Shown here: piece by piece, positions 25,285 to 33,861 of the stretch | Layout of the letters: each line of letters begins with the position of its first letter | Position numbering within the stretch: the stretch's first letter is position 1 | Source: Variovorax sp. CF313 | Lineage (GTDB): Bacteria; Pseudomonadota; Gammaproteobacteria; Burkholderiales; Burkholderiaceae_C | Assembly (NCBI RefSeq): GCF_000282635.1 | Contig: NZ_AKIW01000045.1 | Location: 1 to 53,168 of the forward strand | DNA: 53,168 nucleotides | Direction of reading: 5' to 3' | The notes under the pieces: generated by a model | What the model saw: only the letters and a program-made list of their open reading frames with translations | The model's database searches: none | What the model was told of the DNA's origin: nothing | Position numbers and translations under genes: made by a program

Positions 25285-27255
25285 ATGCATCCCAAGTACC
25301 GCCCCGACATCGACGGCCTGCGTGCCATCGCGGTGGGCTCGGTGCTGGCGTACCACGCCTTTCCGAGCCTGCTGCCGGGCGGCTTCATCGGGGTCGACAT
25401 CTTCTTCGTGATCTCGGGCTTCCTGATCACGACCATTCTTCTGCAGAGCCTGGCCGCGGGCGATTTCAGCTACCGCGATTTCTATGCGCGGCGCATCCGG
25501 CGCATCTTTCCGGCGCTGGTGCTCGTGCTGCTCGCCACGCTGGCTTTCGGCTGGTACGTGCTGCTGCCGGGCGAGTTCTCGCAGCTCGGCAAGCAGACCA
25601 CCGGCGGGGCCGCCTTCTTTGCCAACCTCGTCTTCCTGGGTGAGGCGGGCTACTTCGATGCGACGGCCGAGACCAAGCCGCTGTTGCATCTGTGGTCGCT
25701 GGGCATCGAGGAGCAGTTCTACATCTTCTGGCCCCTGCTGCTGGGGCTGGCCTGGCGCAGGCGCTGGCCGATGCTGCGCGTGACGCTGGCGGTGGCGGTG
25801 ATCTCGTTCCTGGTCAACGTGCTGACCGTGCAGCCGCACCGCGCGGCGGCGTTCTATTCGCCGCTGTCGCGTGCGTGGGAGCTGATGGCCGGCGGCCTGC
25901 TGGCGGCGATGCGGCTGCAGGCCGCCAGCAATGGTTCGGCGCAGCCGCGTCCGTGGACGAAGCATGTGCAGTCCGTCGTCGGCATGGGCCTGATCGTGCT
26001 CGGCCTCTTCATGACGCGCAGCACCAAGGCGTTTCCGGGCTGGTGGGCGCTGCTGCCGGTGCTGGGCGCGGTGAGCTGCATCGCCGCCGGTCCCAACGGC
26101 GTGCTCAACCGGTATCTGCTGTCGAACCGCGTCATGGTGTGGATCGGGCTGATCAGCTATCCGCTGTACCTCTGGCACTGGCCGCTGCTTTCGTATGCAC
26201 GCATCGTGGCGGGCGGGGAACCGCCGCTGCAGGTGCGCATCGTGCTGGTGGTGGCGGCAGTGGTGCTGGCCTGGGCCACTTATCGTTTCCTGGAACGCTT
26301 CGTCAAGCTTCATCTCTCGCAAGGCATGCTGCGCGGACTGGCGGGCGGCGGCGCGGCGCTGGCGCTGGCCGGCGCGCTGGTCTTCCTGGGCATGCCTCCT
26401 CCGCGCAACGACAGCCAGGCCCTGCAGGCGGTGGCCGACGCGACGCGCGAAGACAACTACTACGGCGGCTTCGAGGAGACCGCGCTGGGCGGGCAGTTCG
26501 TCTACCGCACCGGCAGCGGCAGGCACAACGTGCTGCTGATCGGCGACAGCCACGTCGAGCAATACGCACCGCGCGCGCTCGAGCTGGTGCGCACGCAGCC
26601 CGGCAAGGCCCGCACGGTGTACTTTGCGACCAAGGGCTCGTGCCCGCCCGTGCCCGGCCTGTTCAGCAGCGCCGACACGGGGTGCGAGGAGCGGCGCCAG
26701 GCCGTGCTCGACCTGGCGCTCAAGCCGGACATCGATTCGGTGGTGATCGGGGGCTGCTGGAGCTGCTATTTCACCGGCGCCGGGCCCACGGTGAACTACT
26801 TCCTGGACGACAGGAAGGCCGTGCACCCGTTCCTCAACGGGGACGGCATCGAGCTGTCGCTGAAGTCGCTGGGCGAGGTGCTGAAGCGCCTGTCGGCGCA
26901 CAAGACGGTCTACCTCGTGCTCGGCAATCCGGTCGGGATGGATTTCGATCCGCTCAAGCAGATCCAGGGCAGCCGGCTCGGGGGCATGACGGCCGCCGGC
27001 GGACAGCTCAAGGCCCCGATGCCGCAAGACCAGGCCGTGCTCAACGCGCGGCTGAAGCAGGTGGCCGAGGCCAACGGCGCACGGGTCATCGAGCCTTTTG
27101 CGAGCCTGTGCGCCGACGGCCAGTGCATTCGCAGCATGCCCGACGACGGTTCGCCGGCCTACAAGGACATCGGCCACCTTCGGCCCAGGTACGCACGCAG
27201 CTTTGCGACGTACGTCGACCCTGCATTGCTCGACGAGGACGCCGGCGGCAAGTAG
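25285..27255 (+). CDS. OafA-type membrane acyltransferase with C-terminal SGNH domain (copy 2)
   Basis: This 656-residue paralogue of the preceding gene is nearly identical through the N-terminal YRPDIDGLRAIAV...FFVISGFL region and the HLWSLGIEEQFYIFWPLL block. It is more divergent in the loops and in the SGNH part (LLIGDSHVEQY; KDIGHLRPRY holds the DxxH pair). All recognised catalytic residues are kept, so both copies are probably active. The ATG at 25285 lies 17 bp after copy 1. The gene converges with yacG, 12 bp apart. The pair looks like a tandem duplication followed by divergence, perhaps toward different positions or acceptors. Confidence 0.93.
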   Translation: MHPKYRPDIDGLRAIAVGSVLAYHAFPSLLPGGFIGVDIFFVISGFLITTILLQSLAAGDFSYRDFYARRIRRIFPALVLVLLATLAFGWYVLLPGEFSQLGKQTTGGAAFFANLVFLGEAGYFDATAETKPLLHLWSLGIEEQFYIFWPLLLGLAWRRRWPMLRVTLAVAVISFLVNVLTVQPHRAAAFYSPLSRAWELMAGGLLAAMRLQAASNGSAQPRPWTKHVQSVVGMGLIVLGLFMTRSTKAFPGWWALLPVLGAVSCIAAGPNGVLNRYLLSNRVMVWIGLISYPLYLWHWPLLSYARIVAGGEPPLQVRIVLVVAAVVLAWATYRFLERFVKLHLSQGMLRGLAGGGAALALAGALVFLGMPPPRNDSQALQAVADATREDNYYGGFEETALGGQFVYRTGSGRHNVLLIGDSHVEQYAPRALELVRTQPGKARTVYFATKGSCPPVPGLFSSADTGCEERRQAVLDLALKPDIDSVVIGGCWSCYFTGAGPTVNYFLDDRKAVHPFLNGDGIELSLKSLGEVLKRLSAHKTVYLVLGNPVGMDFDPLKQIQGSRLGGMTAAGGQLKAPMPQDQAVLNARLKQVAEANGARVIEPFASLCADGQCIRSMPDDGSPAYKDIGHLRPRYARSFATYVDPALLDEDAGGK

Positions 27256-27267
27256 TCCTGCGGCCGC

Positions 27268-27480
27268 CTACTGGATCTTCGGGTCGCCGAAAGGCTCGTC
27301 GTCCGGTGGCGCTTCGGCCGGCATGCGGAATTCTTCGCTGGCCCAGGCGCCCAGGTCGACGCCCTTGCAGCGCGCGCTGCAGAAGGGCCTGTAGGCGTTG
27401 CTCGGCGCGTAGATGCTGTCGCCGCCGCATGTGGGGCAGCGGACGATCCGCTCGCCCTTGCTGTTCAACCGCGTTGTCAT
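27268..27480 (-). CDS. yacG: DNA gyrase inhibitor YacG
   Basis: YacG is a small zinc protein that binds GyrB and inhibits gyrase. The 70-residue product has the four-cysteine zinc site CPTCGG...[12 protein letters not shown] and an acidic C-terminal tail ([19 protein letters not shown]). Its ATG overlaps the zapD stop by 4 nt, the usual arrangement. Confidence 0.93.
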   Translation of the reverse strand: MTTRLNSKGERIVRCPTCGGDSIYAPSNAYRPFCSARCKGVDLGAWASEEFRMPAEAPPDDEPFGDPKIQ

Positions 27481-28232
27481 GCGCAGAGGGTCAGCTCGAA
27501 GGGCGCGTCGTTCGAGCTTTGATGAAGGCGGTCGTCCGCGTCGTGGTGCATCAGGCGCACCGAGACCATGAGGCGGTTGCCGCTGATTTCAGGGATCAGG
27601 CCGAGCTTGGGGTCGATGCGCAGGCGCAGCAGCTGGAAGCTGCGGCCCTGCGGCAGGTTCTGCTGGAACTGGCCATTGCTGGCGATCACCTTGTAGGGCA
27701 CGTCGGCGTCGCGCAGCAGCTTGAGCAGCAGGTAGATCGACGAGGCCAGCGGTGAGAGGGTGTTCGACCAGCGTTCGAGATCGGCGCGGCGGCTGGCGGC
27801 GGGGCGGTGCTGCCAGGCGTAGTAGGCGGGCAGGTCGAACTCGCAGGTGCCGCCCGGGATGCCGGCGCGGCTGCGAATGCTCATGAGCCACTCGTTCTCG
27901 GTCAGCGCCTGGCCGGCTTTGCCGGCCACGCTGTTGAGGGCGGTGAAGTTGCCTTCGAGCTGGCCGACGACCTGGTCGAGCACGGCCTCGGCGATGGCCG
28001 GATTACCCCGGTAGCTGTTGAAGACGTTCTTGTGCTTGTCGAGGTCGCGCAGCACGTCGGCCTTGAGGTCGGCGCGCGCGGCGACGTCCATGATCTCGAA
28101 GATCGTGACCAGGGCGTAGTGATGGGACAGCGGCGATTCAGCGGGCACCAGCTCGCCGAGGCGGCGAAACAGGTGCTCCAGCCGCAGGTACGTGCGGATG
28201 CGCTCGTTGAAAGGGTACTCGTAGAGGATCAC
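27477..28232 (-). CDS. zapD: Cell division protein ZapD
   Basis: ZapD bundles FtsZ filaments at the division ring. The 251-residue product matches the family from [22 protein letters not shown] through [21 protein letters not shown] and the C-terminal [12 protein letters not shown]. Length is normal. It overlaps yacG by 4 nt. In most related genomes coaE is immediately upstream; here the SGNH/MBOAT pair is inserted between. Confidence 0.95.
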   Translation of the reverse strand: MILYEYPFNERIRTYLRLEHLFRRLGELVPAESPLSHHYALVTIFEIMDVAARADLKADVLRDLDKHKNVFNSYRGNPAIAEAVLDQVVGQLEGNFTALNSVAGKAGQALTENEWLMSIRSRAGIPGGTCEFDLPAYYAWQHRPAASRRADLERWSNTLSPLASSIYLLLKLLRDADVPYKVIASNGQFQQNLPQGRSFQLLRLRIDPKLGLIPEISGNRLMVSVRLMHHDADDRLHQSSNDAPFELTLCA

Positions 28233-28262
28233 GCGTATCGGTTTTTCACGTCGGGTTCGGGC

Positions 28263-29297
28263 TCATTGCGATTTGGCGACCGGTGGCGGGAACACCTCGC
28301 GCACAGCCTCCAGCATACGCTGCCCAAAAAGAATGTAACCCCGGGTCGAAACGTGGGTCTCGTTGGCGGGGAAAAGATCCTTCACCTTGAATCGGTTCTG
28401 CTCGGCCAGCGCAAACAGGTCCGGCCCGATATTTTGCGGGTTGAATGCGGCGCGGAATGCATCGGCATGGTTTTGTTGCAAATACACGGTGGTCTTGTTG
28501 GGCACGACCATCCACATCACCTTGTAGGGTGCGGCCGTGCGCTCGAAGCGCTTCATGAATTGCGCGGACTCGGCTGTCAGCGCCGCGTTGACACGGTCTT
28601 CGGCGGTCATCAGCAGTTTGTCGCAGGCGCGGTGGCTGAACTGCTTGCAGCCATCGGGCACCACGCGCGCGTCGATCAGCGGACCCCAGCGCTCGGGCGT
28701 GTTGGTCCAGCTGTCGGAGGCCAGGATGGCCTTGGTGTTGTGGTACGTGAACCAGCCGCTGAGCAGCTGGGCATCCCAGTTGAGCTGGAAGCCGGGCGCC
28801 GGCCTGGCCGGGTTCTCGAACGGCGGCGGCGTCGGCTTGAAGGCGTGCTTCATCGCCTTGCAGCTCTCGGACTTCTCGATGCGGTCCTGCAGCAGGCGCT
28901 CGATGCTCTCGACGATCACGACCTTGCCCTTGAAGCCCGACTTCTCGAGCCAGCCCGGGAAGTCGTCGCACAGCGTGCCGCCGAGATTGTCCCAGTGGGT
29001 GGTCGTCATCTTGTAGCCTGCGCCCACGAGGGACGCCTGCCAGGCGTAGCGCACGGAGAAGCTGTCGCCGATCACCAGGATGTCGGATTCGTTGATTGGC
29101 CAGGTCTTGACGTCGGCGTCGGGAATCGGCGGCGGTGGCACTTGCCAGCCGAATTCGCGCTCCGAGATGCGGCCGATGCGGGTCAGGTCGCCGTAGGGAA
29201 CGGGGGTGAAGAGGCTGGCGACCAGCAGCGCGCAGCACACCAGGTAGCCCGCGGCGAAGATGCGAAGCCAGGTCCTGGCCGATTTCGTGTCTTCCAT
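28263..29297 (-). CDS. Membrane-anchored SGNH-like protein paired with an MBOAT acyltransferase
   Basis: The 344-residue protein has one N-terminal membrane helix (about 12-33). A periplasmic SGNH-hydrolase-like domain follows, with the nucleophile block in ILVIGDSFSVRYAW (Ser about 77) and a C-terminal block around ANETHVSTRGY. In typical SGNH enzymes the last block is DxxH; here it reads NETH, so the acidic residue may be replaced. It follows the MBOAT gene on the same strand, like alginate O-acetylation pairs (AlgI with AlgJ/AlgX), and probably transfers acetyl groups to a surface polysaccharide. GGAG upstream supports the ATG at 29297. The gap to the MBOAT gene holds an 80-bp repeat. Confidence 0.78.
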   Translation of the reverse strand: MEDTKSARTWLRIFAAGYLVCCALLVASLFTPVPYGDLTRIGRISEREFGWQVPPPPIPDADVKTWPINESDILVIGDSFSVRYAWQASLVGAGYKMTTTHWDNLGGTLCDDFPGWLEKSGFKGKVVIVESIERLLQDRIEKSESCKAMKHAFKPTPPPFENPARPAPGFQLNWDAQLLSGWFTYHNTKAILASDSWTNTPERWGPLIDARVVPDGCKQFSHRACDKLLMTAEDRVNAALTAESAQFMKRFERTAAPYKVMWMVVPNKTTVYLQQNHADAFRAAFNPQNIGPDLFALAEQNRFKVKDLFPANETHVSTRGYILFGQRMLEAVREVFPPPVAKSQ

Positions 29298-29356
29298 CTC
29301 AGCTCTCCACTGCACTCCGAATGGTCTCCAGCGCATGAACCGGGCATGCTCCATTC

Positions 29357-29436
29357 GCGGGACGCCGTGGAACCGGCTTTGCCGGGCCACCGGCGTCGCC
29401 CCCGGCGAGGGGGTAGGAGAAGCGACACGAAGTGCG
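29357..29436 (+). repeat. Interspersed 80-bp repeat, copy 1
   Basis: This sequence and 53090-53168 agree at about 71 of 80 positions. It contains two potential hairpins, CCGGC-TTT-GCCGG and CCCCC-GGCGA-GGGGG, and ends in GCGACACGAAGTGCG. It lies in the gap between the MBOAT and SGNH genes and produces false N-terminal extensions of neighbouring frames. It resembles REP/BIME-type elements; family name unknown to me. Confidence 0.75.
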
Positions 29437-29458
29437 CGAAGCCTGGGGGAGATTCATT

Positions 29459-30952
29459 TCAGAACTGGAAATAGAGGAACGGGCTGTAGCTGCCGAACTT
29501 CGACACGCACAGGCCAAAAAGATAGACGCAGCCCAGGCCCGTGACCCAGGTGGCCAGGCGCTGGAGGCGGGGGCGTCCGGCCAGGCCCGCGACGTTGGGA
29601 ATCCAGCGGTCGAGCGTGATGGTGGGCGGCAGCGCCAGGCAGATCACCAGGCCGGCGAAGACGGTCTGGAAGAACTCGGGCTTGCGGAACGGCACGCGGA
29701 ATTCGCTGAAGGCCGACACGGGCGCGCCGTGCAGGCCCAGCATGCCCTTGTAGATCTCGACGGCGGCCGTCATGCTGTCGGCCCGGAACACAACCCAGGC
29801 GATCATGACGCACAGGAAGGTGATGAACCAGCCGGCCACGCGGCCGAGCACCGTGCTTCCGGTCTTGCCGCGCCGGACCTTCGCGTTCCAGAAGTGGTTG
29901 ACCATCAGGTACGCGCCATGCAGCGCGCCCCAGATGACGAAGGTCCAGGCCGCGCCGTGCCACAGGCCGCCCAGCAGCATCGTGAGAAAGAGATTGATGT
30001 AGCGCCGCGCCGGGCCCTTGCGGTTGCCGCCGAGCGGCACGTAGAGATAATCGCGCAGGAAAGTCGACAGCGAGATGTGCCAGCGCCGCCAGAACTCGAT
30101 CATGTTGGTCGACTTGTAGGGCGACCTGAAGTTGAGCGGCAGCTGCACGCCCACGCACAGCGACAGGCCCACCGCCATGTCGGAGTAGCCCGAGAAGTCG
30201 AAATAGATCTGCAGCGTGTAGGCCAGCACACCGAACCAGGCCGTGTACAGCGAGGGCATCACGCCTTCGTGCACGCCCTTGAACATCATGTCGGCGTACT
30301 GCCCCAGCGGGTCGGCGATCAGCATCTTCTTGGCCAGGCCGAAGACGAAGATGCCCAGTCCGAGCGCCACGTTGTTCGCGTTGAATCGGTAGGTGGCCGG
30401 ATTGTTGAACTGCGGCATCATCTGCGCGTGATGCAGCACCGGGCCCGCGATCAGGTGCGGGAAATAGGTCACGAACAGCGCGTAGTGGACAAAGCTGCGC
30501 TCGTGCACCTTGCCCTGCCAGCAGTCGACCAGAAAGGCGATCTGCGTGAACGTGTAGAACGAGATGCCGATCGGCAGCACGATGTGCACCAGATCGATCT
30601 GCGAGAAGCCCGCAGCCGCCAAGCCGGCATCGACGTTTTCCAGGAAGAAGTTGGCGTACTTGAAGACGGCCAGCACCCCGAGGTTGACCACCAGCGCGAT
30701 GATCAGCAAGGCCTTGCGATACTTGTCCTCGCGGCCCGGAGAAGGCGTCAGCCGCAGCCCGAACCAGTAGTTGATGCAGATCGACCCCAGCAGGAGGGGC
30801 AGTGCCTTGACGCTCCACCACCCGTAGAAGAACAGTGACGCCAGTGCCAGGAAACCCGCCGCCGACCGGGGGCTGCGCGTACCGATCAGGAAGAAGCCGA
30901 TCAGGACCAGCGGGAAGAAAACGAAGATGAAGGAATACGAATTGAAAAGCAT
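29459..30952 (-). CDS. MBOAT family O-acyltransferase (AlgI/DltB-like)
   Basis: MBOAT proteins move acyl groups across the membrane for attachment to polysaccharides or teichoic acids. The 497-residue protein has about 11 membrane segments, the family blocks LPIGISFYTFTQIAFLVD, YFDFSGYSDMAVGLS and FWRRWHISLSTFLRDYLYVP, and the catalytic His in LWHGAAWTFVIWG (about residue 325). It is the upstream gene of the SGNH pair and lies 69 bp after coaE's end on the same strand. Together they form an acetylation module inserted between coaE and zapD. Confidence 0.93.
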   Translation of the reverse strand: MLFNSYSFIFVFFPLVLIGFFLIGTRSPRSAAGFLALASLFFYGWWSVKALPLLLGSICINYWFGLRLTPSPGREDKYRKALLIIALVVNLGVLAVFKYANFFLENVDAGLAAAGFSQIDLVHIVLPIGISFYTFTQIAFLVDCWQGKVHERSFVHYALFVTYFPHLIAGPVLHHAQMMPQFNNPATYRFNANNVALGLGIFVFGLAKKMLIADPLGQYADMMFKGVHEGVMPSLYTAWFGVLAYTLQIYFDFSGYSDMAVGLSLCVGVQLPLNFRSPYKSTNMIEFWRRWHISLSTFLRDYLYVPLGGNRKGPARRYINLFLTMLLGGLWHGAAWTFVIWGALHGAYLMVNHFWNAKVRRGKTGSTVLGRVAGWFITFLCVMIAWVVFRADSMTAAVEIYKGMLGLHGAPVSAFSEFRVPFRKPEFFQTVFAGLVICLALPPTITLDRWIPNVAGLAGRPRLQRLATWVTGLGCVYLFGLCVSKFGSYSPFLYFQF

Positions 30953-31021
30953 CGTGAGGGGCGCTGAGGCGTGCGCCGTTTGACGTGGTCGTCGTGTAGC
31001 CGTCGCGGCGTCAACGCCAAA

Positions 31022-31630
31022 TTATCGCGTGCCTGCCCGAATCCACCGTTCCCAGAGACCCTGAACCTGCTGGCCGAGTTCCTCCAGCGTCAGGGACTCG
31101 TTGAAAATGACCGCATCGGCGGCGGCCCGGCGTGCCGGGCGCGTGGCCTGCTGGGCAATCACCGCCTTGACCGCTTCGGGTGCCCAACCCGAGCGTGCGA
31201 CGACGCGTTTCAGCTGCGTTTCCTCGGTGGCGTCGACCACCAGCACCCGGTCGACGAGGGCGCGCCAGCGGCCGGATTCAACGAGCAGGGGAACATCGAA
31301 CACGACGACCGCGTCCTCGCCGGCCGCCGCGGCCAGGCGCTGCGTTTCGGCGCCGATCAAGGGGTGGAGGATGGATTCGAGGCGGGCCTTGGCGCCTGCA
31401 TCCGCGAACACGATCTGCCGCATGGCGGCCCTGTCCAGGCCGCCGTCGGGGGCAATGATTTCGGCGCCGAAAGCGGCTTCGAGGGCTGGCATGGCAATGC
31501 CGCCCGGGAGCGCGATGGCCCGCGCGATGGCGTCGGTGTCCACCAGCACCGCCCCCTGGGCAACCAACAGCCCCGCGACGGTACTCTTGCCGCTGCCGAT
31601 GCCGCCCGTCAGGCCGATGCGCCGCACCAT
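31022..31630 (-). CDS. coaE: Dephospho-CoA kinase
   Basis: CoaE phosphorylates dephospho-CoA in the last step of coenzyme A synthesis. The 202-residue product begins VRRIGLTGGIGSGKSTVA after the initiator Met, which is the P-loop, followed by the VDTDAIAR substrate motif, VFDVPLLVESG and the ATRPARRAAAD segment. Length is normal. The ATG at 31630 is 8 bp after pilD, in the common pilB-pilC-pilD-coaE order. Confidence 0.96.
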   Translation of the reverse strand: MVRRIGLTGGIGSGKSTVAGLLVAQGAVLVDTDAIARAIALPGGIAMPALEAAFGAEIIAPDGGLDRAAMRQIVFADAGAKARLESILHPLIGAETQRLAAAAGEDAVVVFDVPLLVESGRWRALVDRVLVVDATEETQLKRVVARSGWAPEAVKAVIAQQATRPARRAAADAVIFNESLTLEELGQQVQGLWERWIRAGTR

Positions 31631-31638
31631 GCGGTGTG

Positions 31639-32604
31639 TCAATGGATCAGTGCGCCGAGGGGAAAGGCGAACGGAATCCATTGCCTCACGATTTCGGGGC
31701 CCGCCACGAGGCAGACGAGGCCCGCGCCGGCCAGGAAGGGGCCGAAGGCGATGGGAATGTCCTTGTGCGCCAGTTTGCCGGCGACGCGCAGCGTCACACC
31801 GATCACCGCGCCCACCAGAGAAGAGACGAGGATGATCGCGATGAGGTAGTCGGCGCCGAGCCAGGCGCCCAGCGCGGCGAGCAGTTTGAAGTCTCCATAG
31901 CCCATGCCTTCCTTGCCCGTAATCAGGCGAAAGCCATGGTACACAAGCCAGAGGCTCAGGTAGCCGAACACGGCACCCCAGACGGCGGAGCTCAGCGGCA
32001 CGCCGGTCCAGCCCATGGCCGCACCGACCAGGCCGAGCCAGAGCAGGGGGTAGTTGAGCGAGTCGGGCAGGAACTGGGTGTCGAAATCGATCAGGAACTG
32101 GCAGATCAGCAGGGCGCCGAATGCGGCCCAGAGCACCCCGGCCGGTGTGATGCCGAAACGCCAGGCGCAGAGCGCGAACAGCACGCCCGTGACCAGTTCG
32201 ACCAGCGGGTAGCGAGGACTGATCGAAGTCTTGCAAGACGCGCAGCGCCCGCGCAGCACGAGATAGCTCAGCACGGGGATGTTCTCGTACCAGCGGATCT
32301 TGTGCCCGCAGTTTCCGCAGCGCGATGCGGGACGGGTCAGGTCGAAAGGGGGCTGCGCTTCGAGGACTGCGGCGGCCTTGTCGGCAGCCGCTTCCAGCCC
32401 CGCGGGAGGCGACACCTTTGGACCGAAGGCCAGCGACCACAGCGAGGGCGCATCCTTCGACGGCATGAGGTTGGCAACGGCATCGGCGAGCCAGTCGCGA
32501 TACATCATCACTGGCGTGCGGTAGATGACGACGTTCATGAAACTGCCGATCAATAGCCCCAGCACACCGGCGAACGCGGTGTCGAACTCCCTCGAAACGA
32601 GCAT
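31639..32604 (-). CDS. pilD: Type IV prepilin peptidase/N-methyltransferase
   Basis: PilD cleaves and methylates type IV prepilins and pseudopilins. The 321-residue membrane protein has the N-terminal methylation segment FAGVLGLLIGSFMNVVIYR, paired zinc cysteines (CGNCGHKIRW...CASCKTSIS), and two catalytic aspartates in LIDFDTQFLPD and MGYGDFKLL. An unusually long loop of about 45 residues separates the first helix from the cysteines. The ATG at 32604 overlaps the pilC stop (TGATG). Confidence 0.95.
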   Translation of the reverse strand: MLVSREFDTAFAGVLGLLIGSFMNVVIYRTPVMMYRDWLADAVANLMPSKDAPSLWSLAFGPKVSPPAGLEAAADKAAAVLEAQPPFDLTRPASRCGNCGHKIRWYENIPVLSYLVLRGRCASCKTSISPRYPLVELVTGVLFALCAWRFGITPAGVLWAAFGALLICQFLIDFDTQFLPDSLNYPLLWLGLVGAAMGWTGVPLSSAVWGAVFGYLSLWLVYHGFRLITGKEGMGYGDFKLLAALGAWLGADYLIAIILVSSLVGAVIGVTLRVAGKLAHKDIPIAFGPFLAGAGLVCLVAGPEIVRQWIPFAFPLGALIH

Positions 32605-33833
32605 CAGACGACCTGGCCGAGCTTGAAGATGGGCAGGTACATCGACACCACGATGCCGCCGATGATGGTGCCGAGGAACACGATGATGATGGGTTCCATC
32701 AGGCTCGAGAGGCCCGCGACCATGTCGTCCACTTCCGATTCGTAGAAGTCGGCGGCCTTGCCCAGCATGTGGTCGATGGAGCCCGATTCCTCGCCAATCG
32801 CGGTCATCTGGATCACCATCGACGGGAACAGGTTGGCGTTGGTCATGGCCGAGGTCAGGCTGGTGCCCGTGGAAACCTCCTGCTGGATCTTCGCCGTGGC
32901 GTCGCCATAGACACTGTTGCCCGAGGCGCCGCCCACCGAGTCGAGGGCTTCGACGAGGGGGACGCCTGCCGCGAACATCGTCGCAAGCGTTCGTGTCCAG
33001 CGTGCAACGCAGGATTTCTCGATCAAGGTGCCGAAGATCGGAATGCGAAGCAGCAGGCGGTCCATGACCTTCTGCACGCGCTCGTTGCGCTTCCACGCCT
33101 GCATGAAGAAGTAGAGGCCGCCGCCGATGCCGCCGAAGATCAGCCACCAGTACGAGACGAAGAATTCGCTCATGGCCATCACGAACAGCGTTGGTGCGGG
33201 AAGGTCGGCCCCGAACGAGGTGAACACCTGCTTGAACGCGGGAATCACGAAGATCATGATGATCGCGACCACCACAAAGGCCACGACCACCACCGAGGTC
33301 GGGTACATCAACGCCGACTTGATCTTGGATTTGATCGCCTCGGTCTTCTCCATGTACGTGGCAAGGCGGTCCAGCAGATCTTCCAGAATACCGGCCGCTT
33401 CGCCGGCCTCCACCAGGTTGCAGTAGAGGTTGTCGAAATACTTCGGGAACTTGCGGAAGGCGGCCGACAGCGAGGTGCCGGTTTCCACGTCGCTGCGGAT
33501 GTCGTTGAGCAGCTTGGCCACGCTCGCGTTCGCATTGCCGCGCCCGACGATGTCGAAGGACTGCATCAAGGGCACGCCGGCCTTCATCATGGTCGCCAGC
33601 TGGCGCGTGAAGATGGCGATGTCCTTGGGCTTGATCGCCTTGCCGGAGCGCATGCGGCGTTTCTTGATCTTGGAGGCGAGCACGCCCTGGCGGCGCAGTG
33701 CAGCCTGTACCTGGTTTTCGCCGGCGGCCCGAAGTTCGCCGCGCACCGCCTTGCCGTTGCGGTCCTTGCCTTCCCATTCGAAGACAAATTCCTTGTGCGT
33801 GGGCTGGGAGCGGGTGGATGCCACTGTTGCCAT
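32604..33833 (-). CDS. pilC: Type IV pilus inner-membrane platform protein PilC
   Basis: PilC is the platform on which PilB drives pilus assembly. The 409-residue product has two GspF/PilC repeats, with AIFTRQLATMMKAGVPLMQ in the first and WTRTLATMFAAGVPLVEAL in the second, and three membrane helices, the last near the C-terminal LGTIIGGIVVSMYLPIF. It lies between pilB and pilD; its stop overlaps the pilD start. Confidence 0.95.
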   Translation of the reverse strand: MATVASTRSQPTHKEFVFEWEGKDRNGKAVRGELRAAGENQVQAALRRQGVLASKIKKRRMRSGKAIKPKDIAIFTRQLATMMKAGVPLMQSFDIVGRGNANASVAKLLNDIRSDVETGTSLSAAFRKFPKYFDNLYCNLVEAGEAAGILEDLLDRLATYMEKTEAIKSKIKSALMYPTSVVVVAFVVVAIIMIFVIPAFKQVFTSFGADLPAPTLFVMAMSEFFVSYWWLIFGGIGGGLYFFMQAWKRNERVQKVMDRLLLRIPIFGTLIEKSCVARWTRTLATMFAAGVPLVEALDSVGGASGNSVYGDATAKIQQEVSTGTSLTSAMTNANLFPSMVIQMTAIGEESGSIDHMLGKAADFYESEVDDMVAGLSSLMEPIIIVFLGTIIGGIVVSMYLPIFKLGQVV

Positions 33834-33861
33834 TCGATCTCCGGTTCTCAGTGTGTGTTCG

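Noticed and set aside
29298..29390. N-terminal extension of the SGNH protein across the repeat
   Set aside because: The sequence derives from the interspersed repeat; ATG 29297 has a GGAG site and is followed by a membrane helix.
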